Numbered from the stretch's first letter, positions 8,011 to 15,731 are shown. The stretch: 21,721 nucleotides of DNA from DAITMV01 sp046318595 (GCA_046318595.1 JBKCTV010000013.1:1-21721); one strand, 5' to 3'. Numbers and translations are program-made. Notes: generated by a model not told the origin, from the letters alone.

Positions 8011-8546
8011 GGCTGGACGCCATCGGTTAGTCGGAACTGCGCCTGCAGGTCGACGATGCCCGCTTCACGTTTGACGAAACCAACGGCGACTAGCTTCATG
8101 CCGGGCTGCCGCGCGGTGTCGTCGAGCCATTCCAGCGTATCGCGCACCGGTATGGATTTGCAGCGAATATCGAACTGCCCGGCGACCGGCTCGCCAAGCG
8201 TATCCGGTTTATGCCAGCCGCGTTGCGCCAGCGTGTTCAGCAGATAGGCTTTGGCGTCGCCACTGCGGGCCACTGGCTTGCGCGCCTTGCCTTGCAGCGT
8301 TTGCAGTTCCTGCGCCAGCTGCATCGCCTGTCCGGCTTTTTCCAGCGCGGCTGGAATGGCGGTGCGGGTTTTGCGCAGTGTGGTCCAGGCGGGGTCGAGC
8401 AGCACCAGCCAGATGAAGAGCACCGTCAACAACGCCGCTGTGCCCGTCAGCAGTTTTTGCTCGCGCGCCTCGAGCTGCGACCAGCGCTGATCGGCCTGGC
8501 GAAAAACCCGGTCGATTGATTGGCGAATGCTGGTGTTCACGCTCAT
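8007..8546 (-). CDS. gspM: type II secretion platform protein GspM
   Basis: GspM is a bitopic inner-membrane protein that partners GspL in the assembly platform. The 179-residue protein has a short cytoplasmic N-terminus with the family-like LEAREQKLL segment, a single transmembrane helix at about 34-52 (GTAALLTVLFIWLVLLDPAW), and a periplasmic region. That region starts as a coiled segment (about 58-90) and ends in a small ferredoxin-like domain (about 105-175, with VRDTLEWLDDTAR). It overlaps gspL upstream and gspN downstream by 4 nt each. The sequence is divergent, as is normal for GspM, but topology and context agree. Confidence 0.92.
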   Translation of the reverse strand: MSVNTSIRQSIDRVFRQADQRWSQLEAREQKLLTGTAALLTVLFIWLVLLDPAWTTLRKTRTAIPAALEKAGQAMQLAQELQTLQGKARKPVARSGDAKAYLLNTLAQRGWHKPDTLGEPVAGQFDIRCKSIPVRDTLEWLDDTARQPGMKLVAVGFVKREAGIVDLQAQFRLTDGVQP

Positions 8547-9799
8547 GCGCCGCTCCCGGTGGCGATTTTCAAGGTCGTACGCTTATTCGTGTCGAGCCCC
8601 CATTGCGGGTTGAGCTGTTGGGCGCGCAGGCTGGTTTCGATGACGCTGCGTTGTTCGTTGCTAGGCGCGGTGTTCAAGACCAGCATCAGATGTCCGGTCT
8701 GATAATCGATCGTTTCGACCACGTTGAACGGCAAGTCGGCCAGCGCCAGCCCGGCCTGATGTAATAGTCGCGAGAACTCTGGTGTGCCCAAGGTTTGCTG
8801 GCCCTGCAGCAGTTCGGTCTTGCGCCGTTGCATCAACAGCACCGGGTCGGCAATCAGCGGCGTGTTCGGCAAACTCTGCGTGAAGGCCTTCTCGATACGC
8901 GCCTCGATCGCGGCCAGCTCCCGCTGCTGTTGCCAAGCATAAGCATTGAAACCGATCACCCAGCCCAGAAGCAGGATGGCGCTCAGGCGCAATGGTATCC
9001 GCCAGGCCGAGCCGCTGCGCTTCCCGGCGGCTCCGGCGCGGCGAATCTCTCCTGCGGGCACCAGCGCGCCAAGCTTCGGGCGCATGACTAGGGCGCTGCG
9101 GTCGCTCCAGGCGACAGTCTGCAAATGCGGGCTCAACAGGCGATGTTGTGCCTCATCGGCCCCCACTACCAGCCATTCGGCGTCGTTGTCGGGGCGGCGT
9201 TGCTGCCACCAGGTCAGCAGTCGAGCGGTGGCGCTCGCATCGTCCATCGGTACGAACCATGGCACGGTGTGTTGCGCGCCGATCCATGCACCATCGGCCT
9301 GGCAAGTCAGCCAGACCGCCCGGCCTGGCGCGGTGAGCACCAAGGGTTCGACACTGATGTGGCGCACCCGCAGCCCACTGTCGGCCAGCTGCGGCAACAA
9401 ATGGCGGACCGTCGTCCGGTCGATGGCCGAAACCAGTGTCGGCGTTTGACCGTCGACCGGTGGACCGAGCGTTTCCTGAGCGGCGACCCAGTTGTCTTCT
9501 GGCGCCGAGATCATCTGCGACTCGACCAAATACGCCAGACCCTCGCGCAACTGACGGGCATTGAGCCGCGGCAGCTGCGCTTCGAGCAACAGCACATGCC
9601 GTGGGTCGAGCAGCACGATGCAGTCGAGATTGCGCGGCAGGTCGCGCAGTAGTGCAGTGCCGCCCTGCAGGCGACGCGTGCTGCGTTCGCCGGGCAGGGG
9701 GCGTATTTCGTAGCGGATGCGCAGGTTCTGACCAGCATCCATTTGCAAGTCTGTTTGCTGTTGCGACGGCCACCAGACCAGCAGAACGGTCCCGCTCAT
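8543..9799 (-). CDS. gspL: type II secretion platform protein GspL
   Basis: GspL recruits the GspE ATPase to the membrane. The 418-residue protein has the expected three parts: a cytoplasmic actin-like domain (1 to about 250, with the ARQLREGLAYLVESQMISAP segment typical of the family), one transmembrane helix at about 270-288 (LRLSAILLLGWVIGFNAYAW), and a periplasmic ferredoxin-like domain at the C-terminus. A short basic stretch (EIRRAGAAGKRSGS) lies just before the membrane span. It overlaps the gspK stop by 4 nt (ATGA) and the gspM start by 4 nt, so the stoichiometric partners L and M are translated side by side. Confidence 0.95.
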   Translation of the reverse strand: MSGTVLLVWWPSQQQTDLQMDAGQNLRIRYEIRPLPGERSTRRLQGGTALLRDLPRNLDCIVLLDPRHVLLLEAQLPRLNARQLREGLAYLVESQMISAPEDNWVAAQETLGPPVDGQTPTLVSAIDRTTVRHLLPQLADSGLRVRHISVEPLVLTAPGRAVWLTCQADGAWIGAQHTVPWFVPMDDASATARLLTWWQQRRPDNDAEWLVVGADEAQHRLLSPHLQTVAWSDRSALVMRPKLGALVPAGEIRRAGAAGKRSGSAWRIPLRLSAILLLGWVIGFNAYAWQQQRELAAIEARIEKAFTQSLPNTPLIADPVLLMQRRKTELLQGQQTLGTPEFSRLLHQAGLALADLPFNVVETIDYQTGHLMLVLNTAPSNEQRSVIETSLRAQQLNPQWGLDTNKRTTLKIATGSGA

Positions 9800-10740
9800 G
9801 ATTCGAATCTCCAGACCACATACACTTTGTTGGCACCCCGGTCGCGCTGTAGCAGCGCTTCGCTGATGATGCGCGCCTGGCGCACCTGAACCGCGCCGCC
9901 CGCTAGAAAATAGTCACTCTGCACACCAATCAGGTTGGTGTCGACGCTGGCGGCTTTGGCGCCGGGCAGCTGGCTGCGGATATCGTCGGGCGTCCGAAAG
10001 CTCAAACGGTCGCGGGCGCCGACCAGCATTTGCACGGACGCCCAGTCCAGATCGGGCATTGCAGCGTACAACACTTCCGCCGGCGCCGTATTGGCGTTGA
10101 CCGTCGTGCTTTGCGACTGTGGCAGCCATACGACAAAACTTTGCAGAGTGCGCCAGGTTTGTTCGCTCAGCCCCGGCGCGCCGCGCAGGTCCTGCCAGCG
10201 TTGCAGGGGTTGCTGTGCCGGGGAAAGCGCGCCGCTGGTGTCGACCGCCGGCGTGGCGGCCTGAACCAGTTCGACTACCCGCGCCGCCTGTTGCTTGCCC
10301 ACCCCCAGGGTTTCGCACATACGGTCGAAGCCTGCCCGAAATTTTTCGGTGTCCCTGCTCGTCAGCGTTAGGTTGTGCAAATTGAACCGCCCCTGAGCGT
10401 CCTCGATGCGGCCGGTGACCAGGGCTTCGCGGTCGTCGGCGATGCCCCCCGTCTGCGGTTGCAGGCTTTCGCCCAGGCGCGTATCGGCCAGTGGCACGGC
10501 CCAGGGTTCGCTCAGGGTATCGCTGTTGCTGACCCGGCCGTCTTCGCGCAAAATCAGCCGCGCCCAATCGGTACTTGCCTGCGCCACCTCGCGTGCCTGG
10601 TTGCGTGCCGCCAGCACCTCGACGCTTTTGCCCATCGCGAACACTCGCCAAATCAATGAGCTCACAGCCAACGTGGCCAGCACGACGACCAGCAAGGCCA
10701 TGACGATCGCAGCACCGCGCATGGTAGGCAGCCGTTTCAT
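9796..10740 (-). CDS. gspK: type II secretion minor pseudopilin GspK
   Basis: GspK is the tip pseudopilin that caps the GspI-GspJ-GspK complex. The chosen ATG at 10738-10740 overlaps the gspJ stop as ATGA and gives 314 residues beginning MKRLPTMRGAAIVMALLVVV. This is the classic GspK leader: Gly9 before the cleavage site, then AAIVMALLVV without the Glu5 present in the other pseudopilins. A large alpha-helical insert domain follows, with a VNANTAPAEVLYAAMPDLD helix-hairpin-type motif near 215-235, as is usual for GspK. The same frame stays open far upstream, but that extension overlaps gspJ and is not used. The gene ends in a 4-nt overlap with gspL. Confidence 0.95.
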   Translation of the reverse strand: MKRLPTMRGAAIVMALLVVVLATLAVSSLIWRVFAMGKSVEVLAARNQAREVAQASTDWARLILREDGRVSNSDTLSEPWAVPLADTRLGESLQPQTGGIADDREALVTGRIEDAQGRFNLHNLTLTSRDTEKFRAGFDRMCETLGVGKQQAARVVELVQAATPAVDTSGALSPAQQPLQRWQDLRGAPGLSEQTWRTLQSFVVWLPQSQSTTVNANTAPAEVLYAAMPDLDWASVQMLVGARDRLSFRTPDDIRSQLPGAKAASVDTNLIGVQSDYFLAGGAVQVRQARIISEALLQRDRGANKVYVVWRFES

Positions 10741-11396
10741 GCCGCAGATCCGATCCGGAAGATACGCGTATAACGGCGGCCGTCCGGCAAGGCGGCGCAA
10801 ATCTCCAGGCCGGTCGGTGTGCTGTAGTTCTCGGTGGTAGCGATGCCGGGGGCGGCATCGGCAGCAAAGCTGGTCGGGTCGATACCGGCGGGTTGTTCGC
10901 CATAGTTCAGCACACGCTCCCAGCCCTTGCCCGGAGTCCACAAGCGAATACGTAACCCGCGCGTGACCGGACCATTGACGATCATCGGCGGGGCCTGTGG
11001 TTGCTCGTCGACCACGTTTGCCCGCGACCAACGCGACCAGCGCCCGGCCGTCAATTGCCAACGTACTTGCGTCCAGCGCGCCGGGCGGCCCGTCTGGCGA
11101 TCGGCGAGCAACAGCGTCAAGCCTTGTTCGTCGGCCAGAAAAACCACCTGCTTGCTGCTCGAAGACGTCGCCGATGTTTGCCGTTCGCTGGGCACGTTGC
11201 GCAGGTCGCTGCCCAGCTGCCCGAACACTGCGCGCCATTGGCCGCTGACGTCGTCGACGTCGCGGATGCGCTCGGTCAGCCGGAACACATTGTCCAGTCC
11301 GCGCCAGCTCAGGATCGCAATCATGCTGACGATCGTCAGCGCGACCAGGACCTCGATCAGGGTGAAGCCGTTCGAGTGTTGCGAACCCCGCATCAT
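10737..11396 (-). CDS. gspJ: type II secretion minor pseudopilin GspJ
   Basis: GspJ is a minor pseudopilin of the initiating tip complex with GspI and GspK. I take the ATG at 11394-11396 because it overlaps the gspI stop as ATGA and places a short leader MMRGSQHSNG directly before FTLIEVLVALTIVSMIAILS, the type III prepilin signal with Gly-1, Phe+1 and Glu+5. This gives 219 residues, normal for GspJ. A longer in-frame extension is open but would bury the leader and overlap gspI. The segment WRGLDNVFRLTERIRDVDD after the signal helix is typical of GspJ. The gene ends in a 4-nt overlap with gspK. Confidence 0.95.
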   Translation of the reverse strand: MMRGSQHSNGFTLIEVLVALTIVSMIAILSWRGLDNVFRLTERIRDVDDVSGQWRAVFGQLGSDLRNVPSERQTSATSSSSKQVVFLADEQGLTLLLADRQTGRPARWTQVRWQLTAGRWSRWSRANVVDEQPQAPPMIVNGPVTRGLRIRLWTPGKGWERVLNYGEQPAGIDPTSFAADAAPGIATTENYSTPTGLEICAALPDGRRYTRIFRIGSAA

Positions 11397-11770
11397 GGCA
11401 CCCGCGCCAGAAAAATCGTCATTTGCGCGAGCTGACGGGAGTCGTCTGCGGCAGCCGACGACTCGGTTACGCGGATCTCGACCCGCCGAAAGCCGGGGTT
11501 GGCGGTCGCTGTCACGGTCAGGCTGCACATCAGCCCGGCACGTCCTTGCAGGCAGGGAAAGCGCTGCCTGCCGGCTGCCGGAAAGCTGTTGCTCAGACGC
11601 AGAAATGTGGCGGTATTCTCCAGGCTCCATTGTGCTTCCATGCGACGCAGTAGTTCCGCCTGTTGATTATGCATACTGCCTGCGGCCTTGAGTACCGCGA
11701 TTAGCGCAATCGCGAGGATGCTTAGCGCGACCAGCGATTCGATTAGGGTAAAACCGCCCGCCCGCTTCAC
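11393..11770 (-). CDS. gspI: type II secretion minor pseudopilin GspI
   Basis: GspI is the minor pseudopilin thought to nucleate the tip complex with GspJ and GspK. The 125-residue precursor starts MKRAGG, then FTLIESLVALSILAIALIAV. It thus has a very short leader, a prepilin peptidase site after Gly6, and Glu at +5. The length and the small globular domain are those of the family. The start codon is GTG (11768-11770), overlapping the gspH stop as GTGA, and its own TGA overlaps the gspJ start. Prepilin peptidase must come from another locus. Confidence 0.94.
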   Translation of the reverse strand: MKRAGGFTLIESLVALSILAIALIAVLKAAGSMHNQQAELLRRMEAQWSLENTATFLRLSNSFPAAGRQRFPCLQGRAGLMCSLTVTATANPGFRRVEIRVTESSAAADDSRQLAQMTIFLARVP

Positions 11771-12249
11771 GGCGCTGCGCTTTCCGGCAACCCATGGATG
11801 ACGAAACGTCCCCCGAGCTGGCGCTCGAGTCGCACGGCCGCGCGGTTTTTTGCGAGTACGATGGCGATCGGTCGGAGTTGCGGTTCGGGCTCGATGTCCA
11901 GTCGGCTACTAAGCTGCCCGTCGACCCGCAGGCTGTAACGCAGCTCGGGCACTTCCCAGGCGCGCGGCCGCAGATTGGGCTCGGCCTCGGCCGGCAGCAG
12001 GCGTTCGTCGCGCACTTCGAAAAATGCGAAACCCCGCGTATTGGGCTGCCAGGCCAGCGTTTGCGAACGGAGCGCCGCCTGCTCCTGCGCGATCGACAGC
12101 AACTGCGCAAGCCGTTCCGCTTCCCGGCGCAGCAGTTGCTGGTCGGACGGAAATGCCTTGACTGCGACCATGGCGGTGCCAATGCCGATCACCACCAGGA
12201 CGATCAGCAGTTCCAGTAAAGTGAAGCCGCGTTGCTTCAGAGGTCCCAC
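11767..12249 (-). CDS. gspH: type II secretion minor pseudopilin GspH
   Basis: GspH links the pseudopilus tip complex to the GspG filament. The 160-residue precursor begins MGPLKQRG, followed by FTLLELLIVLVVIGIGTAMV, a prepilin signal with cleavage after Gly8 and Glu at +5. The GspH-type beta domain follows, with the helical LLRREAERLAQLLSIAQEQA segment after the signal helix. The start codon is GTG at 12247-12249 and lies inside the last codons of gspG, a 13-nt overlap that is longer than the usual 4 nt in this operon. Confidence 0.94.
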   Translation of the reverse strand: MGPLKQRGFTLLELLIVLVVIGIGTAMVAVKAFPSDQQLLRREAERLAQLLSIAQEQAALRSQTLAWQPNTRGFAFFEVRDERLLPAEAEPNLRPRAWEVPELRYSLRVDGQLSSRLDIEPEPQLRPIAIVLAKNRAAVRLERQLGGRFVIHGLPESAAP

Positions 12250-12686
12250 GAGCCGATGTCGGCGTCCGTGCCGGTGCCCCCGGCTTTAGTGTCGGCGCCG
12301 AAACTGAACACATCGATTTCCCCTTTGATGCCGGGACTGATGTACTGATAACGCTGGCCCCACGGGTCTTTGGGCAGCTTCTCGAGGTAGCCGCCGGCTT
12401 TCCAGTTGCCGGGAACGGGTTCGCTGCTCGGTTTGACGACCAGGGCGTTCAGCCCCTGCTCGGTTGTGGGGTAGCGGCTGTTATCGAGCCTGTAGAGTTT
12501 CAAAGCCTGCATGATTGAACCGATGTCCTGTTTGGCCGCAACGGCGCGCGCCTCGTCCGGTCGGCCCATGATTTTTGGCACGACCAGTGTCGCCAGAATG
12601 CCCAGAATGACGATCACCACCATGATCTCGATGAGCGTGAAGCCCCCAGATTTCCGTCTCGTTGCCACTGTTTTGCTTGCTTTCAT
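12237..12686 (-). CDS. gspG: type II secretion major pseudopilin GspG
   Basis: GspG polymerises into the pseudopilus that pushes substrates through the secretin. The 149-residue precursor has the leader MKASKTVATRRKSGG, cut by prepilin peptidase before Phe16, then FTLIEIMVVIVILGILATLV with Glu at +5. The conserved RYPTTEQGLNALV and LPKDPWGQRYQY motifs follow. The C-terminal calcium-binding loop is complete (GADTKAGGTGTDADIGSW). GspG proteins of Burkholderiales look very similar. It is the first gene of the minus-strand operon; a GGAG ribosome binding site sits at 12697-12700, 10 nt before the ATG. Confidence 0.97.
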   Translation of the reverse strand: MKASKTVATRRKSGGFTLIEIMVVIVILGILATLVVPKIMGRPDEARAVAAKQDIGSIMQALKLYRLDNSRYPTTEQGLNALVVKPSSEPVPGNWKAGGYLEKLPKDPWGQRYQYISPGIKGEIDVFSFGADTKAGGTGTDADIGSWDL

Positions 12687-12750
12687 GACTGTTTTTCTCC
12701 GTTGACCCTACAGTATACTGGGCGGGATATATTTTTCCGCCGGGTCTCGT
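12687..12750. promoter_or_regulatory. divergent gspG / gspC promoter region
   Basis: These 64 bp separate the divergent gspG and gspC starts and must hold the start signals for the secretion operon and for gspC. A palindromic AGTATACT at 12712-12719 contains a TATACT hexamer readable as a -10 box on either strand, followed by an AT-rich patch (atatattttt, about 12727-12736). No good -35 hexamer was found at 17 bp on either side, so the exact promoters are not settled. Confidence 0.4.
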
Positions 12751-13248
12751 ATGGTTTACGCTGCGCTAAAACCTTTGTTCAGGCCCACTTTGCGTCTGAC
12801 GCAAAGCCCGTGGTTTGCGCGTATCGTGCAGGGGTTGCTGTGGTTGTTGCTAGGTGCTGGCCTGGCTTACGGTTATGTGGTTTTCTCGCGTCCGCCGGCC
12901 ATCGTCGTCCCGCTGGTTGGCGCTGGCGTGTCGGCGCAGTATCGCGCCGACCGCGGGCCCGAGGGGCGTCTGTTTGGCGTCGATGATTTAGATGGCCGGA
13001 CGGTGCCGAACATTCAGGTCATGGGCGTGGTGGCAACGACGAGCGGACAAGGCTCGGCCGTCGTCAGCGTCGATGGTCAGCCGGCGATTGCCGCTGTCCG
13101 TGGCGGCGCTGTGGGCAACGGCTGGACCGTAAGCGATGTGTTTCCGGACGGCGTCGTCATCAGCCGGCAGGGGCGCCAACATCGGCTCGCCGCGCCGGCG
13201 CAGCCGCCGGTCGAACAACTGATCGTGACGGCCCCGGCGGGGCGGTGA
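12751..13248 (+). CDS. gspC: type II secretion protein GspC (short form)
   Basis: GspC spans the inner membrane and links the platform to the secretin GspD through its homology region (HR). The 165-residue protein has a short cytoplasmic N-terminus, one transmembrane helix at about 26-45 (VQGLLWLLLGAGLAYGYVVF), and an HR domain at about 72-148. The HR contains the family pattern RLFGV, IQVMGVVA, GSAVVSVDGQPA and DGVVISRQGRQHRL. Nothing resembling the C-terminal PDZ or coiled-coil domain of enterobacterial or Pseudomonas GspC follows; the protein ends about 17 residues after the HR. It is divergent from the rest of the operon, an arrangement also known in Burkholderia. The divergent position and the HR make the call good despite low overall conservation. 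Confidence 0.9.
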   Translation: MVYAALKPLFRPTLRLTQSPWFARIVQGLLWLLLGAGLAYGYVVFSRPPAIVVPLVGAGVSAQYRADRGPEGRLFGVDDLDGRTVPNIQVMGVVATTSGQGSAVVSVDGQPAIAAVRGGAVGNGWTVSDVFPDGVVISRQGRQHRLAAPAQPPVEQLIVTAPAGR

Positions 13249-13322
13249 GTAAAGCCGCGAATTACCATTCGCCCATACGAATATCGCCTGCGAATCATCA
13301 ATACCATAAGTTCTTTGTACGG

Positions 13323-14306
13323 CTAAGGTCTATCCCTGTTTGGTCGTGCCAGTCCCACCTGTGCAGCCTGCTCATCGGCATGGTAACTCGACCGCACCAT
13401 GGCGCCGACCGCTGCGTGTTCGAAGCCCATCGCATAAGCTTCCCGCTCGAACATCTCGAACGTATCAGGGTGAACGTACCGCCGCACCGGTAAATGGTGC
13501 CCGGACGGCGCCAGGTATTGACCGATCGTCAGCATATCGACCGCATTGGCCCGTAAGTCGCGCATGACCTGCAAAATTTCTTCGTCAGTCTCTCCCAGCC
13601 CCAGCATGAGGCCGGATTTGGTTGGTACCGATGGATGCAGGTTTTTGAAGTCAGCCAGCAGTTTCAGTGAATGAAAATAATCCGAACCTGGCCGCGCTTC
13701 CTTGTACAGACGGGGCACGGTTTCGAGGTTGTGGTTCATCACATCCGGCGGACAGGCATTCAAAATACCCAGCGCCCGATCCAGACGGCCACGAAAATCC
13801 GGCACGAGCACTTCTATCCGGGTGTTGGGCGATAAAGCCCGTACGCGTTCTATACAGGCCACGAAATGCCCAGCCCCGCCATCGCGCAAGTCGTCGCGGT
13901 CGACCGAGGTGATGACGACATAATTCAACTTCAAGGCCGCAATGGTTCGCGCCAGGTTGTCGGGTTCGTCGACATCGAGCGGGTCTGGCCGGCCATGGCC
14001 CACATCGCAGAACGGGCAGCGGCGTGTGCATTTGTCGCCCATGATCATGAACGTCGCCGTGCCTTTGCCAAAGCACTCGCCGATGTTGGGGCAGGATGCT
14101 TCTTCGCACACCGTATGCAGTTTATGTTCGCGCAGGATTTGCTTTATTTCATAAAAGCGCGTGGTCGGCGAGCCCGCCTTGACCCGTATCCAGTCAGGCT
14201 TTTTCAACGCCTCGACGGGAACGATTTTGATCGGGATACGGGACGTTTTTGCCGCTGCTTTTTGCTTTTCGCCAGACACCGGGATATTGGGGATGCCGCT
14301 AGGCAT
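13323..14306 (-). CDS. lipA: lipoyl synthase LipA
   Basis: LipA is the radical SAM enzyme that inserts two sulfurs into protein-bound octanoyl groups, forming lipoyl cofactors for pyruvate and 2-oxoglutarate dehydrogenases and the glycine cleavage system. The 327-residue protein keeps both iron-sulfur cluster motifs: auxiliary cluster C67-x4-C72-x5-C78 in CEEASCPNIGEC and radical SAM C93-x3-C97-x2-C100 in CTRRCPFC. The C-terminal RSSYHAD sequence supplies the serine ligand. I chose the ATG at 14304-14306 over an in-frame ATG 39 nt earlier. It has an AAGGA ribosome binding site at 14315-14319 with 8-nt spacing and avoids overlap with lipB, which ends 16 bp upstream. It is probably co-transcribed with lipB. 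Confidence 0.97.
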   Translation of the reverse strand: MPSGIPNIPVSGEKQKAAAKTSRIPIKIVPVEALKKPDWIRVKAGSPTTRFYEIKQILREHKLHTVCEEASCPNIGECFGKGTATFMIMGDKCTRRCPFCDVGHGRPDPLDVDEPDNLARTIAALKLNYVVITSVDRDDLRDGGAGHFVACIERVRALSPNTRIEVLVPDFRGRLDRALGILNACPPDVMNHNLETVPRLYKEARPGSDYFHSLKLLADFKNLHPSVPTKSGLMLGLGETDEEILQVMRDLRANAVDMLTIGQYLAPSGHHLPVRRYVHPDTFEMFEREAYAMGFEHAAVGAMVRSSYHADEQAAQVGLARPNRDRP

Positions 14307-14312
14307 GAAGCG

Positions 14313-14319
14313 TTTCCTT
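14313..14319 (-). promoter_or_regulatory. ribosome binding site deciding the lipA start
   Basis: On the minus strand this reads AAGGAAA, with the AAGGA core 8 nt before the ATG at 14306. It supports the shorter LipA form over the upstream in-frame ATG at 14345, which lies within lipB. Confidence 0.75.
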
Positions 14320-14322
14320 GAA

Positions 14323-14976
14323 CTAAAGGTCGAACTGGGCGCCATTCCGTCGTAGTGCCGAAACCAGCGCTTTAGCGATCAGCATCGCTACATCATTGAC
14401 ATCGATTGTAACACCGAGGCGCAGCAGGTCGGTGACCGGCAGCCCGGCATGACCGCATGGATTGATGTTGGCGAACGGGCCCAAATCCATGTTCACGTTG
14501 ATCGCCAGTCCGTGATAGGCGGCCCCGTGCCGCACCTTGATGCCAAGCGCGGCAATTTTGGCGGCTGGCGTGCTGCCATCCGTTTGCGGTACATAAACGC
14601 CCGGCGCATCCGGTCTCGCAAACGCATCGGCAACACCCAGCCGGCCCAGCACCCCAATTGCGATGGTTTCCAGCAAATGGACGTATTCGCGGACTTTCAA
14701 ACGGTGGCGGCGTAAATCAATCAGCGGGTAAACGATCGATTGTCCCGGTCCGTGATAGGTTACCTGCCCACCGCGGTCGGTTCGAACGCAGGGAATATGG
14801 CAATTGTGCAACACATGCGCAGGATCCGCCGCCAGCCCCAGCGTATAGACAGGCTCGTGTTCCGTTAGCCAGATTTCATCGGGTTGAGCCTCGTCGATGC
14901 TGCGTCTGTCAGTAAAATCGCGCATCTTCTGCCAAGTTGCACGGTAATCGGTCGTCCCCAGAGGTTTGATCAGCAT
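14323..14976 (-). CDS. lipB: octanoyltransferase LipB
   Basis: LipB transfers octanoate from acyl carrier protein to the lipoyl domains of target enzymes, the step before LipA. The 217-residue form starting MLIKPLGTTDYRATWQKMRD matches the normal family N-terminus; an ATG 60 nt upstream would add an atypical Cys-rich extension. The conserved RGGQVTYHGPGQ motif is at 68-79. The catalytic pair is Lys140 (in AAKIAALGIKVRHG) and Cys174 (in NPCGHAGLPVTDL). It lies immediately before lipA on the same strand. The ribosome binding site before the chosen start is weak, so the exact start is less certain than the identity. Confidence 0.95.
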   Translation of the reverse strand: MLIKPLGTTDYRATWQKMRDFTDRRSIDEAQPDEIWLTEHEPVYTLGLAADPAHVLHNCHIPCVRTDRGGQVTYHGPGQSIVYPLIDLRRHRLKVREYVHLLETIAIGVLGRLGVADAFARPDAPGVYVPQTDGSTPAAKIAALGIKVRHGAAYHGLAINVNMDLGPFANINPCGHAGLPVTDLLRLGVTIDVNDVAMLIAKALVSALRRNGAQFDL

Positions 14977-15158
14977 ACGGGTGGTCTCGTTCGCCAACAC
15001 CCGGTCAGGGCATGGCGATTGCGCAAAACAAAACACATACTATAAAGCGCCCTGTCGTTTGCTGGATGGACGAGGTCGTATAAACTCTAAGGCCGGTGTT
15101 GAAGTGATATCCCATTGCCTAAGGTTCCTCCGATTGACGGATTGATAGTGGAAACGCC
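14977..15158. promoter_or_regulatory. divergent lipB / BLUF intergenic region
   Basis: This 182-bp gap separates the divergent lipB and BLUF genes. It contains a TATAAA at 15041-15046 preceded by TTGCGC at 15019-15024 (16-nt spacer) on the plus strand, and a second TATAAA at 15079-15084. Both are only weak sigma-70 candidates for the BLUF gene. No operator palindrome or riboswitch-like structure was recognised. Confidence 0.3.
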
Positions 15159-15656
15159 ATGAATGCGTTGGTTAATCTGATTTATACCTCGCTTGCGACA
15201 GACAAGTTTAACAAGTGCGAATTAGATGGATTATTAAATGTCTGCAGGAAAAACAATGGCCGCTGTCATTTGACTGGTTTGTTGATTTTTCATGCGGGTG
15301 TGTTCATCCAATGGATCGAAGGGCTCGAGTCCGACGTCAGCCTGCTTTGGGAAAAAATCAAGCTCGACGACCGGCACGATAACCTCGTGCAAATCGAGTA
15401 TGGACCGATCAGTCAGCGGTTTTTCCCCGAGTGGTGGATGGGCTACAGCGATCCACTGACAGCGGATGCATTTCCCTTGTCGCTGTCCGAACGCGACATC
15501 AACGAATTGACCCATGTGCCATCGCAGCCTTGGCTGGCGGTCGATATTCTGTTTCGCCAGGCCGCTTTTTTAAAAAATAATTCACGCGACGGTGCCACTG
15601 CTGCGGGCGATCTCACATCGACTTCCATGGACCTGAAGATCGTCGACCGGAAGTAG
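15159..15656 (+). CDS. BLUF-domain blue-light sensor protein
   Basis: BLUF domains bind FAD and signal blue light through a hydrogen-bond rearrangement. The 165-residue protein starts with the domain (LIYTSL) and keeps the key residues: Tyr9, Asn33 (in RKNNGRCHLTGLL) and Gln51 (in FIQWIEG), spaced as Tyr21, Asn45 and Gln63 in AppA. A Trp92-Trp93-Met94 group lies where the semi-conserved Trp/Met of the beta-5 strand is expected. The BLUF fold ends near residue 100. The remaining 65 or so residues resemble the short helical cap of stand-alone BLUF proteins and carry no known output domain such as EAL or GGDEF. A partner protein is therefore expected, but none is encoded next to it. It faces away from lipB and precedes a broken transporter gene. 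Confidence 0.92.
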   Translation: MNALVNLIYTSLATDKFNKCELDGLLNVCRKNNGRCHLTGLLIFHAGVFIQWIEGLESDVSLLWEKIKLDDRHDNLVQIEYGPISQRFFPEWWMGYSDPLTADAFPLSLSERDINELTHVPSQPWLAVDILFRQAAFLKNNSRDGATAAGDLTSTSMDLKIVDRK

Positions 15657-15731
15657 CCTCGCTTTCGCTTTTTTCCACAACTCCCACAGCTTTCCACAAA
15701 GTTTTTTGAGAAAACGGTTGCCGCTGCTTTC

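Noticed and set aside
9796..11238. A 480-codon open frame containing gspK with a long N-terminal extension
   Set aside because: The extension lies entirely within gspJ in another frame, and the real prepilin leader MKRLPTMRG starts at 10740 with an ATGA overlap.
10737..11630. A longer GspJ starting at 11630
   Set aside because: It overlaps gspI in another frame and would place about 78 residues before the prepilin cleavage site; the ATG at 11396 gives a normal leader.
13249..13322. Terminator between convergent gspC and lipA
   Set aside because: Only a weak 5-bp stem (attcg/cgaat near 13265) is present, without a following T-run, so it cannot be supported.
14307..14345. Upstream ATG giving a 340-residue LipA
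   Set aside because: It overlaps the lipB coding end and lacks a ribosome binding site; AAGGA precedes the ATG at 14306 instead.
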